Positions 25,828 through 33,803 of a stretch of 64,000 nt of DNA are shown here, one piece after another. The first letter of the stretch is position 1. Every line of letters starts with the position of its first letter. A program made the translations under genes and the position numbers. The stretch is from Streptomyces griseus subsp. griseus. GTDB taxonomy: Bacteria; Actinomycetota; Actinomycetes; Streptomycetales; Streptomycetaceae. The notes beneath the pieces were generated by a model, which was not told the origin of the DNA, ran no database searches, and was given only the letters and a program-made list of their open reading frames with translations. Location of the stretch: positions 3,720,001 through 3,784,000 of the forward strand of contig NZ_CP032543.1 in the NCBI RefSeq assembly GCF_003610995.1, written 5' to 3'.

Positions 25828-26886
25828 ATGTTCCATCCGCTCCGGGTCAGCGCGATCGAACGGATCACGGACGATGCGGTGGCCGTGACCTTCGCCGTGC
25901 CGGCCGAGCTGCGCGAGACCTTCCGCCACAAGCCGGGCCAGCACCTCAACGTGCGCTACAGCGTGGACGGCAAGGAGATCCGCCGCTCGTACTCGATCTG
26001 CGCACCGGCCACCGAGCAGCCCGCCGAGCCGGTGGTCCGGGTCGGCATCCGAGGGGTCGAGGGCGGCGCGTTCTCCACCTACGCCCTCAAGGAGCTGTCC
26101 GTCGGGGATCAGGTGGAGGCCATGCCTCCGATGGGCCGCTTCGTCCTGGAGCCACGTCCGGGCCTCTTCGCGGCGGTGGTCGGCGGCAGCGGGATCACGC
26201 CGGTGCTGTCCATGGCGGGCACACTCCTGGCGCAGGAGGAGAAGGCGCGGTTCTGCCTGATCCGCAGCGACCGTACGGCGGCCTCCACGATGTTCCTGGA
26301 CGAGGTGGCCGACCTCAAGGACCGCTATCCGGACCGCTTCCAGCTGATCACCGCGCTCTCGCGGGAGGAGCAGTCGGCCGGGCTCCCCTCCGGCCGCCTG
26401 GACGCCGAGCGGCTCACCGCCCTGCTGCCGGCGGTGCTCCCGGTGGCGGAGGTGGACGGCTGGTTCCTGTGCGGGCCGCTCGGTCTCGTACGGGGGACGG
26501 AGAAGGCCCTGCGGGCGCTGGACGTCGACCGGGCCCGGGTCCACCAGGAGATCTTCCACGTCGACGACGGCCCGTCCGATGTCACGGTCGTCAAGGTGGC
26601 CGCGCCCTCGGACGCCACGCTGACGGCCACCCTGCACGGCCGCTCGGGCAGTTGGCCCGTCCAGGACGCGGAGTCGCTGCTGGAGACGGTGCTGCGGAGC
26701 CGGTCGGACGCTCCGTACGCCTGCAAGGGCGGGGTGTGCGGGACCTGCCGGGCGTTCCTCGTCTCGGGAGAGGTCCGGATGGAGCGGAACTTCGCGCTGG
26801 AGCCGGAGGAGACGGACGCGGGCTTCGTGCTGGCCTGCCAGTCGCATCCGCTCACCCCGGAGGTGGAGCTGGACTTCGACCGCTGA
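25828..26886 (+). CDS. paaE: Phenylacetyl-CoA epoxidase reductase subunit PaaE
   Basis: The 352-aa reductase has an FAD-binding part (RRSYSICAP), an NAD(P)H domain (VVGGSGITPVLSM) and a C-terminal plant-type [2Fe-2S] domain with CKGGVCGTC and a distal Cys (LACQSHP). It passes electrons from NADPH to the PaaA diiron centre. The start codon follows the paaD stop with no gap. Confidence 0.95.
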   Translation: MFHPLRVSAIERITDDAVAVTFAVPAELRETFRHKPGQHLNVRYSVDGKEIRRSYSICAPATEQPAEPVVRVGIRGVEGGAFSTYALKELSVGDQVEAMPPMGRFVLEPRPGLFAAVVGGSGITPVLSMAGTLLAQEEKARFCLIRSDRTAASTMFLDEVADLKDRYPDRFQLITALSREEQSAGLPSGRLDAERLTALLPAVLPVAEVDGWFLCGPLGLVRGTEKALRALDVDRARVHQEIFHVDDGPSDVTVVKVAAPSDATLTATLHGRSGSWPVQDAESLLETVLRSRSDAPYACKGGVCGTCRAFLVSGEVRMERNFALEPEETDAGFVLACQSHPLTPEVELDFDR

Positions 26887-26921
26887 CGACGCTCGCTCCC
26901 GCAGGGGACGCCCCGTTCCCG

Positions 26922-26955
26922 TAGAACCTGTTCCCTTCTCCTAGAACCTGTTCTA
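26922..26955. promoter_or_regulatory. KstR-type operator pair before acyl-CoA dehydrogenase
   Basis: TAGAACCTGTTCTA at 26942-26955 is palindromic apart from its two central bases and fits the KstR consensus TnnAACnnGTTnnA. A second copy, TAGAACCTGTTCCC, lies exactly 20 bp (two helical turns) upstream at 26922-26935. The pair sits just before the acyl-CoA dehydrogenase start and suggests control by a KstR-like TetR repressor encoded elsewhere. Confidence 0.72.
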
Positions 26956-26996
26956 TCTTGACGGCCCGCCAGGACCGCCAACGGGAGGCCAGGACA

Positions 26997-28145
26997 GTGG
27001 ACTTCACCTTCAGCGAGGAACAGCAGGCAGCCGTGGAGGCGGCCCGGGCGGTCTTCTCGGGCACCGCGCCCGACAGCGTGACCAGCCCGGCCCTGACCCC
27101 GGGGGCCGTGGCCGAGGACATCGACCGACGGCTGTGGGGCGAGCTGGCGAGCGCGGACCTGCTGGGCCTCACGCTCTCCGAGGATTACGGCGGCGCAGGA
27201 CTCGACCCGGTCGCGCTCTGCCTGGTCCTGCGTGAGTCGGCCAAGGTCCTGGCCAGGGTGCCGCTGCTGGAGAGCTGCGCGGTGGCGATGGCCGTGGAGC
27301 GGTACGGGGAGAGCGGCCTCGCGGCGGAGCTGCTGCCCCGGGCGGTCAGGGGCGAGCTGATCCTGACGGCCGGGGCCAACGGGCGCACCGGCCACGACCC
27401 GGCCGAACTGGCCGTCACCGCACGGGCCGAGGGCTCCGGGGCGGCCCCTCCGGGCTGGGTGCTGGACGGTGTGCAGTCGGCGGTCCCCTGGGCGCAGGTG
27501 GCCGACCGGATCGCCGTCCCCGCCCACACCGGCGAGGGCGGGGCCGTCCTGGCGCTCGTGGACCCCGCCCAGGAGGGCGTCACCCTCGCGGACCAGGTCT
27601 CCACCAGCGGTGAACGCCTGGCGGAGGTCCGCCTCGACGCCGTACGTGTCGACGCCCGCGAGCTGATCGGCGCACCCGGCGCCTGGGATTGGCTGCGGGC
27701 CCTGCTCACCACGGGCACCTGTGCCCAGGCCCTGGGGCTGGGCGAGCGGGTGCTGGCGATGACCGCCGAGTACACCGGGAAGCGCGAGCAGTTCGGGTTT
27801 CCCGTCGCCACGTTCCAGGCGGTGGCGGTGCAGGCCGCCGACCGGTACATCGACCTGCGGGCGATGGAGGTGACGCTCTGGCAGGCCGCCTGGCGGATCT
27901 CCACCGGTGCCGGGGGCCCGCTGCCCGCCGCGGGCGACATCGCCGTGGCGAAGATCTGGGCCTCCGAGGGGGTGCGCCGCATCGTGCAGACCGCCCAGCA
28001 TCTGCACGGCGGCTTCGGCGCGGACACCGACTACCCGCTGCACCGCTTCCACGCATGGGCGAAGCAGATCGAACTCTCCCTGGGCCCGGCGGCGGCCCAC
28101 GAGGAGGCGCTAGGTGACCTGCTGGCCGCCCACCCACTGGCCTGA
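26997..28145 (+). CDS. Acyl-CoA dehydrogenase, probably of a steroid/KstR regulon
   Basis: The 382-aa flavoprotein has the acyl-CoA dehydrogenase fold: FTFSEEQQAAVEAARAVF, LSEDYGGAGLDPVAL, KREQFGFPVATFQAVA and the C-terminal GGFGADTDYPLHRF. It resembles the FadE-type dehydrogenases used for branched or steroid side chains, several of which work as heteromers. The GTG at 26997 has GGGAGG at good spacing. A KstR-like operator pair lies directly upstream. The substrate is inferred only. Confidence 0.85.
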   Translation: MDFTFSEEQQAAVEAARAVFSGTAPDSVTSPALTPGAVAEDIDRRLWGELASADLLGLTLSEDYGGAGLDPVALCLVLRESAKVLARVPLLESCAVAMAVERYGESGLAAELLPRAVRGELILTAGANGRTGHDPAELAVTARAEGSGAAPPGWVLDGVQSAVPWAQVADRIAVPAHTGEGGAVLALVDPAQEGVTLADQVSTSGERLAEVRLDAVRVDARELIGAPGAWDWLRALLTTGTCAQALGLGERVLAMTAEYTGKREQFGFPVATFQAVAVQAADRYIDLRAMEVTLWQAAWRISTGAGGPLPAAGDIAVAKIWASEGVRRIVQTAQHLHGGFGADTDYPLHRFHAWAKQIELSLGPAAAHEEALGDLLAAHPLA

Positions 28146-28167
28146 GGCGGGCAGGGAACGCCGAACA

Positions 28168-28512
28168 TCACAGGACGAAGGCCGAGGCCCCGTCGTCCGT
28201 CACCATCGGGCGCCCGGCCCCGTCCCAGGCGAGCATGCCGCCGTCGATGTTCACGGCGTCGATCCCCTGCTGGACCAGGTACTGCGTGACCTGGGCGGAC
28301 CGGCCGCCGACCCGGCACATCACATGGACGCGCCGGCCGTCCCCGGCGGCCTCGGTCAGCTCGCCGAACCGGCCCACGAAGTCGCTCATCGGAATGTGCA
28401 GCGCACCCTCGACATGACCGGCCGCCCACTCGTCGTTCTCACGGACGTCCAGGACGAAGCCGTCCGACGGCACCTGGGCGACGTCCACCGAGGGCAGCGG
28501 GGCGAAATTCAT
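28168..28512 (-). CDS. Single-domain rhodanese (sulfurtransferase)
   Basis: The 114-aa protein has the rhodanese fold with FVLDVRENDEWAAGHVEGA and active-site loop CRVGGRS, where Cys would carry the persulfide. It could move sulfur to cyanide or to acceptor proteins. It converges with the acyl-CoA dehydrogenase gene, 22 bases between stops, and no terminator hairpin is visible there. Confidence 0.88.
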   Translation of the reverse strand: MNFAPLPSVDVAQVPSDGFVLDVRENDEWAAGHVEGALHIPMSDFVGRFGELTEAAGDGRRVHVMCRVGGRSAQVTQYLVQQGIDAVNIDGGMLAWDGAGRPMVTDDGASAFVL

Positions 28513-28580
28513 GGGTCATGCCTTCTCTCGTACGTACGCGGGCCAGGGGTCCGCCGGAGACCCCCAAGTCACCGGGAACG

Positions 28581-29513
28581 CTACTGCACCATCCCCGCCA
28601 GCTCGGCCTCACGCCGGGACACCTCGCCGAGCAGCTGTTCCCCGATGTCCTCCAGCAGCTGGTCCGGGTCGTCCGGGGCCATCCGGAGCATCGACCCGAT
28701 CGCGCTCTCCTCCAGCTCGTTCGCCAGCGCCGTCAGCAGCTCCTTGCGCCTGCTGAGCCACTCCAGCCGGGCGTAGAGCTCCTCGCTCTCGCTCAGCGGG
28801 GACGGCGGCAGGGCGGGGCCCGCCGCCCACTCCTCGGCCAGCTCCCTGAGCAGCTCCACGTCACCACGCCCGTAGGCGGCGTTCACGCGGGTGATGAACT
28901 CGTCCCGGCGCTCCCGCTCCGGCTCGTCCTGGGCCAGGTCCGGGTGGGCCTTGCGGGCCAGCTCCCGGTAGAGCTTGCGGGCCTCCTCGCTCGGCCTGAC
29001 CCGCTTCGGCGGCCGTACCGGCTGCTCGGTGAGCATGGCGGACGCCTCGGGGGAGAGACCGTCGGAGTCCATCCAGTCGTGGAAGAGCTCGTCGACGCCG
29101 GGCATCGGCATGACGATGTCCCGCGCCTCCTTGGCCTTGCGCAGATCCTCGGGGTCACCGGTCCTCGCGGCCCGCGCCTCGGCGATCTGCGCGTCCAGCT
29201 CGTCGAGGCGCGCGTACATCGGGCCGAGCTTCTGATGGTGCAGCCGGGAGAAGTTCTCGACCTCCACCCGGAAGGTCTCCACCGCGATCTCGAACTCGAT
29301 CAGCGCCTGCTCGGCGACCCGCACGGCCTTCGCCAGCCGGGCCTCGGGGCGCGGGGCGGCGTCCTGCGGATCACCGTCCGCCCCGGCATCCCCCACCGGA
29401 GGGGCCGGGGCGTCCTGGGCTTCCGGTGCGGGCTGCGGCTCGGCGGGCCGGTCGTCGTCCTGCCGGTCTTCATCGTTCCGGGTGGGAGGCACCCCGGCGG
29501 CTTCGTGGGTCAC
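28581..29513 (-). CDS. J-domain-containing protein
   Basis: The 310-aa protein has an acidic Pro-rich N-terminus, a coiled-coil-like region (about 60-120, LAKAVRVAEQALIEFEIAVE) and a J-domain-like part with YRELARKAHPDLAQ, including the HPD triad. A helical Leu/Glu-rich C-terminus follows. HPD marks DnaK co-chaperones, though the J domain here is divergent. GTG 29513 is chosen; GTG 29540 is an in-frame alternative and neither has a strong ribosome site. Confidence 0.78.
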   Translation of the reverse strand: MTHEAAGVPPTRNDEDRQDDDRPAEPQPAPEAQDAPAPPVGDAGADGDPQDAAPRPEARLAKAVRVAEQALIEFEIAVETFRVEVENFSRLHHQKLGPMYARLDELDAQIAEARAARTGDPEDLRKAKEARDIVMPMPGVDELFHDWMDSDGLSPEASAMLTEQPVRPPKRVRPSEEARKLYRELARKAHPDLAQDEPERERRDEFITRVNAAYGRGDVELLRELAEEWAAGPALPPSPLSESEELYARLEWLSRRKELLTALANELEESAIGSMLRMAPDDPDQLLEDIGEQLLGEVSRREAELAGMVQ

Positions 29514-29722
29514 TCGTCCAGCGTATGGCCACGGCCGCACGCCCCGTACCGCACGGCCCCCGTCCAGGGCCCGTCACGGCGGGCGCCCCGGGCCCGGGCA
29601 GCCCAAGCCCCGGGGCCCGGGCACCCTCAGCACCCGGACCTGCCCCCCTCAGCCGCAGCCGTCCCGGCCCTGACCGGCCCTCCCGTACCGGCGGCCGGTT
29701 CGGCGGCCGGTACGGTGGCCGC

Positions 29723-31198
29723 TCATATCCCCCGCTCGGCGGCCACCCGCCCCGTCTTGATCGCCCGCTCCAGCTCCGCGTGGTCCGCCTCCGTACGGTC
29801 CGCGTACGCCACCGCGAAATCGGCGATCGCCGCGTCGAGTTCGTCGTTCTTGCCGCAGTACCCCGCGAGCAGCCGGGGGTCGGCGCTGTGGGAGTGGGCG
29901 CGGGCCAGCAGGGCGCCGGTCATCCGGCCGTAGTCGTCGACCTGTTCGACGGTGAGCGCGGCGGGGTCCACGCTGCCCTTGCGGTTACGGAACTGGCGCA
30001 CCTGGTACGGCCTGCCGTCCACGTCCGTCCAGCCGAGCAGGATGTCGCTGACGACCTGCATCCGCTTCTGGCCGAGCACCACCCGGCGCCCCTCGTGGCC
30101 CTCCGGGGGCGCCTCGAAACCGGCCGCCGGCAGATAGGGGGCCAGCGCCGAGGGACGCGCCTCCTTCACCTGGAGGACCAGCGGCTCCCCGCGGTGGTCG
30201 AGGAGCAGCACCACGTACGACCGGGTCCCGACGCTGCCCGTGCCGACCACCCGGAACGCCACGTCGTGGATCGCGTACCGCGCCAGCAGGGGCACCCGGT
30301 CCTCGGAGACCGTCGAGAGATAGCCGCCGAGCCCGGCCGCCACCGCCGCGGCCTCCGCGTCCGGCACCCGGCGCAGCACCGGCAGGGCGTCGACGAAGCG
30401 CCGGCCGCCGTCGGGGCAGTTCTCGGTGGACCGGGCGGCGAATCGGGCGCTGGTGTTCCTGCGGGCCTTCTCCGAGACCTTCTCCAGGGTGCCGACCAGA
30501 TCCCGGGCGTCCGTGTGCGAGACGAGCTCCTCGTCCGCGATGGCGTTCCAGGCGTCGAGGGCGGGCAGCCGCGCCAGCAGCCGCATCGTGCGCCGGTAGG
30601 CGCCCACGGTGTCGTACGCGCCCTTGCGGCAGGTCTCCTCGTCCGCCCCGGCGGTCCGGCCGGCCAGGACGAGGGAGGTGGCGAGCCGCTTGAGGTCCCA
30701 CTCCCAGGGGCCGAAGGCGGTCTCGTCGAAGTCGTTGAGGTCGATGACCAGGGTGCCCAGGGCATCGCCGTAGAGACCGAAGTTGGCCGCATGGGCGTCG
30801 CCGCAGAGCTGGGCGCCCACCCCGGTCACGGGGGTCCCCATCAGGTCGTGGGCCATCAGCCCGGCCGAGCCGCGCAGGAAAGCGAAGGGCGAGGCGGCCA
30901 TCCGCCCCACCCGGATCGGCGCGAGCCCCGGCACCCGGCCCCTGTTGGACTCCTCGACGGCCCGCACCGCGTCGGGACGGCCCGACGGCAGGACCAGTGA
31001 ACTGTGCGCTGAGCGCGGCACCCGGCCGCGGAGCGCCTTGCCCGCCGCCCTCGGTGAACCTGCCTCCCCACGCCGGGCGAACCCGGGCACGACCGGTATA
31101 CGGGCATCCGCCCCCACGGGCCGCTGCTCCGGCGCCGTCCCCTCAGCGAGGCGGGCCCCCGCGCCGCCGTCCACGCCCATGCCTTCGCTGACGCCCAT
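29723..31198 (-). CDS. DUF2252 family protein
   Basis: The 491-aa protein belongs to DUF2252, a family with kinase-like-fold features but unknown activity. Family-typical segments are FLRGSAGLMAHDL, LCGDAHAANFGLY, DLNDFDETAFGPWEWDLKRL and YVVLLLDHRGEPLVLQVKEA. The GDAH and NDFDE motifs may bind nucleotide or metal. The ATG at 31198 follows GGGGGAGG. It is transcribed alone between non-coding gaps. Confidence 0.87.
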   Translation of the reverse strand: MGVSEGMGVDGGAGARLAEGTAPEQRPVGADARIPVVPGFARRGEAGSPRAAGKALRGRVPRSAHSSLVLPSGRPDAVRAVEESNRGRVPGLAPIRVGRMAASPFAFLRGSAGLMAHDLMGTPVTGVGAQLCGDAHAANFGLYGDALGTLVIDLNDFDETAFGPWEWDLKRLATSLVLAGRTAGADEETCRKGAYDTVGAYRRTMRLLARLPALDAWNAIADEELVSHTDARDLVGTLEKVSEKARRNTSARFAARSTENCPDGGRRFVDALPVLRRVPDAEAAAVAAGLGGYLSTVSEDRVPLLARYAIHDVAFRVVGTGSVGTRSYVVLLLDHRGEPLVLQVKEARPSALAPYLPAAGFEAPPEGHEGRRVVLGQKRMQVVSDILLGWTDVDGRPYQVRQFRNRKGSVDPAALTVEQVDDYGRMTGALLARAHSHSADPRLLAGYCGKNDELDAAIADFAVAYADRTEADHAELERAIKTGRVAAERGI

Positions 31199-31276
31199 GG
31201 AGCGTCGCCTCCCCCGCCTCGTCAACTCTCCGACCGAGCACGACCGTACCGCCGTTCCCCCGCGGCCGCCCGCCCC

Positions 31277-31285
31277 TGTGGACAA
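31277..31285 (-). promoter_or_regulatory. Perfect DnaA box near DUF2252 gene
   Basis: TGTGGACAA (TTGTCCACA on the minus strand) is a perfect Streptomyces DnaA box. It sits in the 121-bp gap between the HxlR gene end and the DUF2252 gene start. Confidence 0.5.
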
Positions 31286-31319
31286 CTCCGGAGCGGCCCC
31301 GTGCGCCCCGCCGCGGCCG

Positions 31320-31673
31320 TCAGCAGCCGGTGCCCGGCTCCGGTTCCGCGAGGTACGTGTCCGCCCACTGACCGAGCTCCTTGAGCGCCGGCTCCATCGC
31401 GGCGCCGGCCTCGGTGAGGCGGTACGCGACACGCAGCGGCGGCCCCTCGTCGACCTCCCGGATGACCAGGCCGGCCGCCCCGAGTTCGGTCAGCCGGTCC
31501 GAGAGCATGCGCTCGCTGATCCCCGGAATCGCCCGGCGCAACTCCGCGAAGTACACCGGTCGTTGCAGCAGCACCGAGACGATCGGCCCGGTCCAGCGCT
31601 TGCCGAACAGCTCGAAGACGCGGCTGATGCCGACATCGACCCGCCGACAGCTCTGCTCGCTGTGATCTGCCAT
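31320..31673 (-). CDS. HxlR-family transcriptional regulator
   Basis: The 117-aa winged-helix protein has the HxlR hallmarks: an N-terminal Cys (SEQSCRRVDVG), GKRWTGPIVSVLL, FAELRRAIPGISERMLSDRL and EVDEGPPLRVAYRLTEAG. The conserved Cys suggests sensing of quinones, aldehydes or other electrophiles. It diverges from azoR, so it probably controls that reductase. Confidence 0.87.
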   Translation of the reverse strand: MADHSEQSCRRVDVGISRVFELFGKRWTGPIVSVLLQRPVYFAELRRAIPGISERMLSDRLTELGAAGLVIREVDEGPPLRVAYRLTEAGAAMEPALKELGQWADTYLAEPEPGTGC

Positions 31674-31701
31674 ACCCCTAGGGTACTGCGCCACCGTAGG
31701 T

Positions 31702-31750
31702 CGCTTATGAAAAGTAAGGGACTATGCTATTAGTAGTTACGTACGGAATG
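31702..31750. promoter_or_regulatory. AT-rich divergent promoter, hxlR-azoR
   Basis: This stretch is markedly AT-rich for the window. It contains AGTAAGGGACT and AGTAGTTACGTAC, roughly in the style of HxlR operator half-sites with GTAC/TTAC cores. It lies between the HxlR gene and azoR and most likely holds both promoters and the HxlR operator. Confidence 0.45.
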
Positions 31751-31805
31751 AGGTGGCGCGCGAACATCGCCACCGCCCACCCCCTTCGCTCTCTGTGGAG
31801 ACCTC

Positions 31806-32417
31806 ATGGCCACGCTTCTGCACCTCGACTCCGCCGTCCTCCCGCAGGGCTCCACGTCCCGCGACGTCACCGCCGCGTTCGTCCAGGCCTGGCGCGACGA
31901 GAACCCGGACGGGACCGTCGTCCACCGCGATCTCGCCGCCGACCCGGTACCCCACCTGAACGCGGCGGCGGTCGTCGCGGGCGCCGGGGACCCGCTGCGC
32001 CGGGAGCTGGCCGAGGAGCTGGCGGCGGCGGACGCCGTTCTGATCGGCGCACCGATGTACAACTTCACGATCCCGTCCACCCTCAAGGCCTGGCTGGACC
32101 AGGTCATCGTCGTCGGGCACAACACGGGACCGGACTCCCCCGTCGCCGGGACCCCGGTGACCGTCGTCGCCAGCCGCGGCGGCTCGTACGCGCCGGGCAC
32201 CCCGCGCGAGAGCTTCGAATTTGTCCAGAATTACTTGGAGAAGCTGCTCACGAGCATGTTCTCCGCCGAGGTGGACTTCATCGTTCCGGAGCTGACCCTC
32301 GCCCACACACAGCCGTCGATGGCCGAGCTGATCCCCCTCGCCGAGGCCTCCCGTACCAAGGCGTTCGACGAGGCCCGGCAGAAGGCCAAGGCCCTCGCCT
32401 CCCGCATCGCCGCCTGA
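31806..32417 (+). CDS. azoR: FMN-dependent NADH-azoreductase
   Basis: The 203-aa flavodoxin-like enzyme shows LLHLDSAVLPQGSTSR for FMN phosphate binding and IGAPMYNFTIPSTLKAWLDQ and VVASRGGSYAPGTP, all typical of AzoR. It reduces quinones and azo compounds by two-electron transfer. With the divergent HxlR regulator it forms a quinone or electrophile defence pair. Confidence 0.9.
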   Translation: MATLLHLDSAVLPQGSTSRDVTAAFVQAWRDENPDGTVVHRDLAADPVPHLNAAAVVAGAGDPLRRELAEELAAADAVLIGAPMYNFTIPSTLKAWLDQVIVVGHNTGPDSPVAGTPVTVVASRGGSYAPGTPRESFEFVQNYLEKLLTSMFSAEVDFIVPELTLAHTQPSMAELIPLAEASRTKAFDEARQKAKALASRIAA

Positions 32418-32440
32418 CCTGGCAGCCACCACCACGAAAA

Positions 32441-32478
32441 ACAGGGCGGCGGAACTCGATCGAGTTCCGCCGCCCTGT
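32441..32478. terminator. Perfect 38-bp palindrome, terminator after azoR
   Basis: A perfect palindrome with 19-bp arms (32441-32459 and 32460-32478) begins 24 bases past the azoR stop. As RNA it forms a GC-rich hairpin. It lies between azoR and the converging TetR gene and could act in both directions. Confidence 0.85.
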
Positions 32479-32494
32479 GCTGTCGGCAACCGGA

Positions 32495-32508
32495 CGTTTC
32501 ACGTGAAA
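32495..32508. promoter_or_regulatory. parS: Second parS site
   Basis: GTTTCACGTGAAAC is a perfect parS site, identical to the one at 10587-10600. It is intergenic, 17 bases right of the azoR terminator and left of the converging TetR gene end. Confidence 0.9.
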
Positions 32509-32572
32509 CCAAGCACGGCACGCTCCGGTCCACGCACGGCACGCTCCGTCCCGGAGCCGTCAGCCGACCGCC

Positions 32573-33391
32573 TCAGAGCAGCCCGCCGGCCGTCACCCCG
32601 GCCCCGGCAGGTTCATCGGCACCTTCCGCCTCGGCCTGGTCCCGCGTACCGCGACCGGCGCCGCCACCACGCGGGCCGCCCCCACTGTTCCGCCCCGCCG
32701 TCGCGGAGCCACGGGCCGCCTCCGCCGCCGCGGCGATCTCCCGGGCCTCCCGCTCCGCCTGCTCCGCCTTCTCACGCGCCTGGGCCGCGAGATCAACGCG
32801 CCCCTCGGGCTTGATGTGGGCGATGACACCGGGGTGGGCGATCGACGGAAGGAGGTGGCGCCACATCTCGGCCACCTGCTCCCGCAGATCGGCTCGTCCG
32901 GAGTCGGCTTCCGATATCAGCTGGATACCCGTGAACGAAGCCACGATGACCTTGGCGGACACCATCGGATCGACATGGGGCAGCACCTCGCCCCGCTCCT
33001 TGCCCAGCTCCAGCATCCGGGCCGTCGCATCGATCCAGTCACCCCACGGGTGGGGCCCGCCGAGGAAGACGCCTTCGATGGAGAGACGGGTCCCGGCGCG
33101 CGCCATCGCGTTGTGGCGCAGGGCGTAGGCGAACTGCTGGCCACCGTCCACCAGCGACTGGAGCGGCGACCCCTCCTGGGCGAAGTCGACCGTGGAGGTC
33201 TGCTCGTCCATGATCGCCTGGGCGATGGCCTCCTTGGAGGCGAAGTGGAAGTACAGCGCACCCTTGGTCACCTTGGCGCGGCGGAGGATCTCCGAGATGG
33301 CGGCGCGCTCGTAGCCGTAGTCGTCGAAGACACTCGCCGCGGCATCCACGATCGACCGCCACGTCTGCACCGCGCGAGCCTGCTTCGCCAT
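32573..33391 (-). CDS. ScbR/ArpA-like GBL-receptor family TetR regulator
   Basis: The 272-aa regulator has the N-terminal signature of gamma-butyrolactone receptors: MAKQARAVQTWRSIVDAA, YERAAISEIL and KVTKGALYFHFASKEAIA. The ligand domain includes ARAGTRLSIEG and GVIAHIK. Receptors of this group repress antibiotic and development genes until a butyrolactone-type signal binds. A coiled-coil plus Gly/Ala/Arg-rich tail of about 65 residues is longer than usual. No afsA/scbA-type synthase gene is in the window, so it is an orphan here. Confidence 0.85.
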   Translation of the reverse strand: MAKQARAVQTWRSIVDAAASVFDDYGYERAAISEILRRAKVTKGALYFHFASKEAIAQAIMDEQTSTVDFAQEGSPLQSLVDGGQQFAYALRHNAMARAGTRLSIEGVFLGGPHPWGDWIDATARMLELGKERGEVLPHVDPMVSAKVIVASFTGIQLISEADSGRADLREQVAEMWRHLLPSIAHPGVIAHIKPEGRVDLAAQAREKAEQAEREAREIAAAAEAARGSATAGRNSGGGPRGGGAGRGTRDQAEAEGADEPAGAGVTAGGLL

Positions 33392-33644
33392 TTCCTGCCT
33401 CCGGGACGTTCTGTGCGCTCAGCCCTTCACTGCCGAGCAGCCGTCGATCCAGCCTCTGCAGTTAGCGTATGCATGTGTGCCGCCTCGCAGACCATCGGTC
33501 TGTCCGGAAACCGCTCCAGTTACCGCCCGGTTCCCCGGCAGGGCATACCGACCGCCCTGCCTGTTTACCCCGCCGTCCGACCACCGACACAGCGGTCGGA
33601 CCGACGCGGAGACAGGGGTGCCAGGGGTGCCAGGGGTACGACGA
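33392..33644. other. Non-coding stretch upstream of TetR gene
   Basis: This gap holds the promoter of the minus-strand TetR gene at its left end. It also has a TCCGACC...GGTCGGA dyad near 33577-33602 and three direct copies of GGGGTGCCA-like sequence near 33615-33638. No protein-coding or RNA gene is convincing. Confidence 0.5.
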
Positions 33645-33682
33645 AGAACCCCCGCTCCGGATCTCTCCGAAGCGGGGGTTCT
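33645..33682 (-). terminator. Terminator after tRNA-Leu
   Basis: Arms AGAACCCCCGCT (33645-33656) and AGCGGGGGTTCT (33671-33682) are perfectly complementary, and the 14-base loop can pair further. The hairpin lies 38 bases downstream of the minus-strand tRNA-Leu. Confidence 0.85.
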
Positions 33683-33720
33683 CTCGATTCAACCTCAGCG
33701 GCCGCAAGCGACCGCCGTTG

Positions 33721-33803
33721 TGCGCGAGGGGGGATTTGAACCCCCACGTCCCTAAGGACACTGGCACCTGAAGCCAGCGCGTCTGCCGTTCCGCCACTCG
33801 CGC
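33721..33803 (-). tRNA. leuT: tRNA-Leu (anticodon CAG)
   Basis: The 83-base gene folds with acceptor stem GCGCGAG/CTCGCGC. Its anticodon arm CTGGC-TTCAGGT-GCCAG has anticodon CAG, reading CUG, the dominant leucine codon here. A class II variable arm (TGTCCTTAGGGAC) and T arm GGGGG-TTCAAAT-CCCCC are present. CCA is not encoded; the last base is the discriminator A. Confidence 0.97.
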
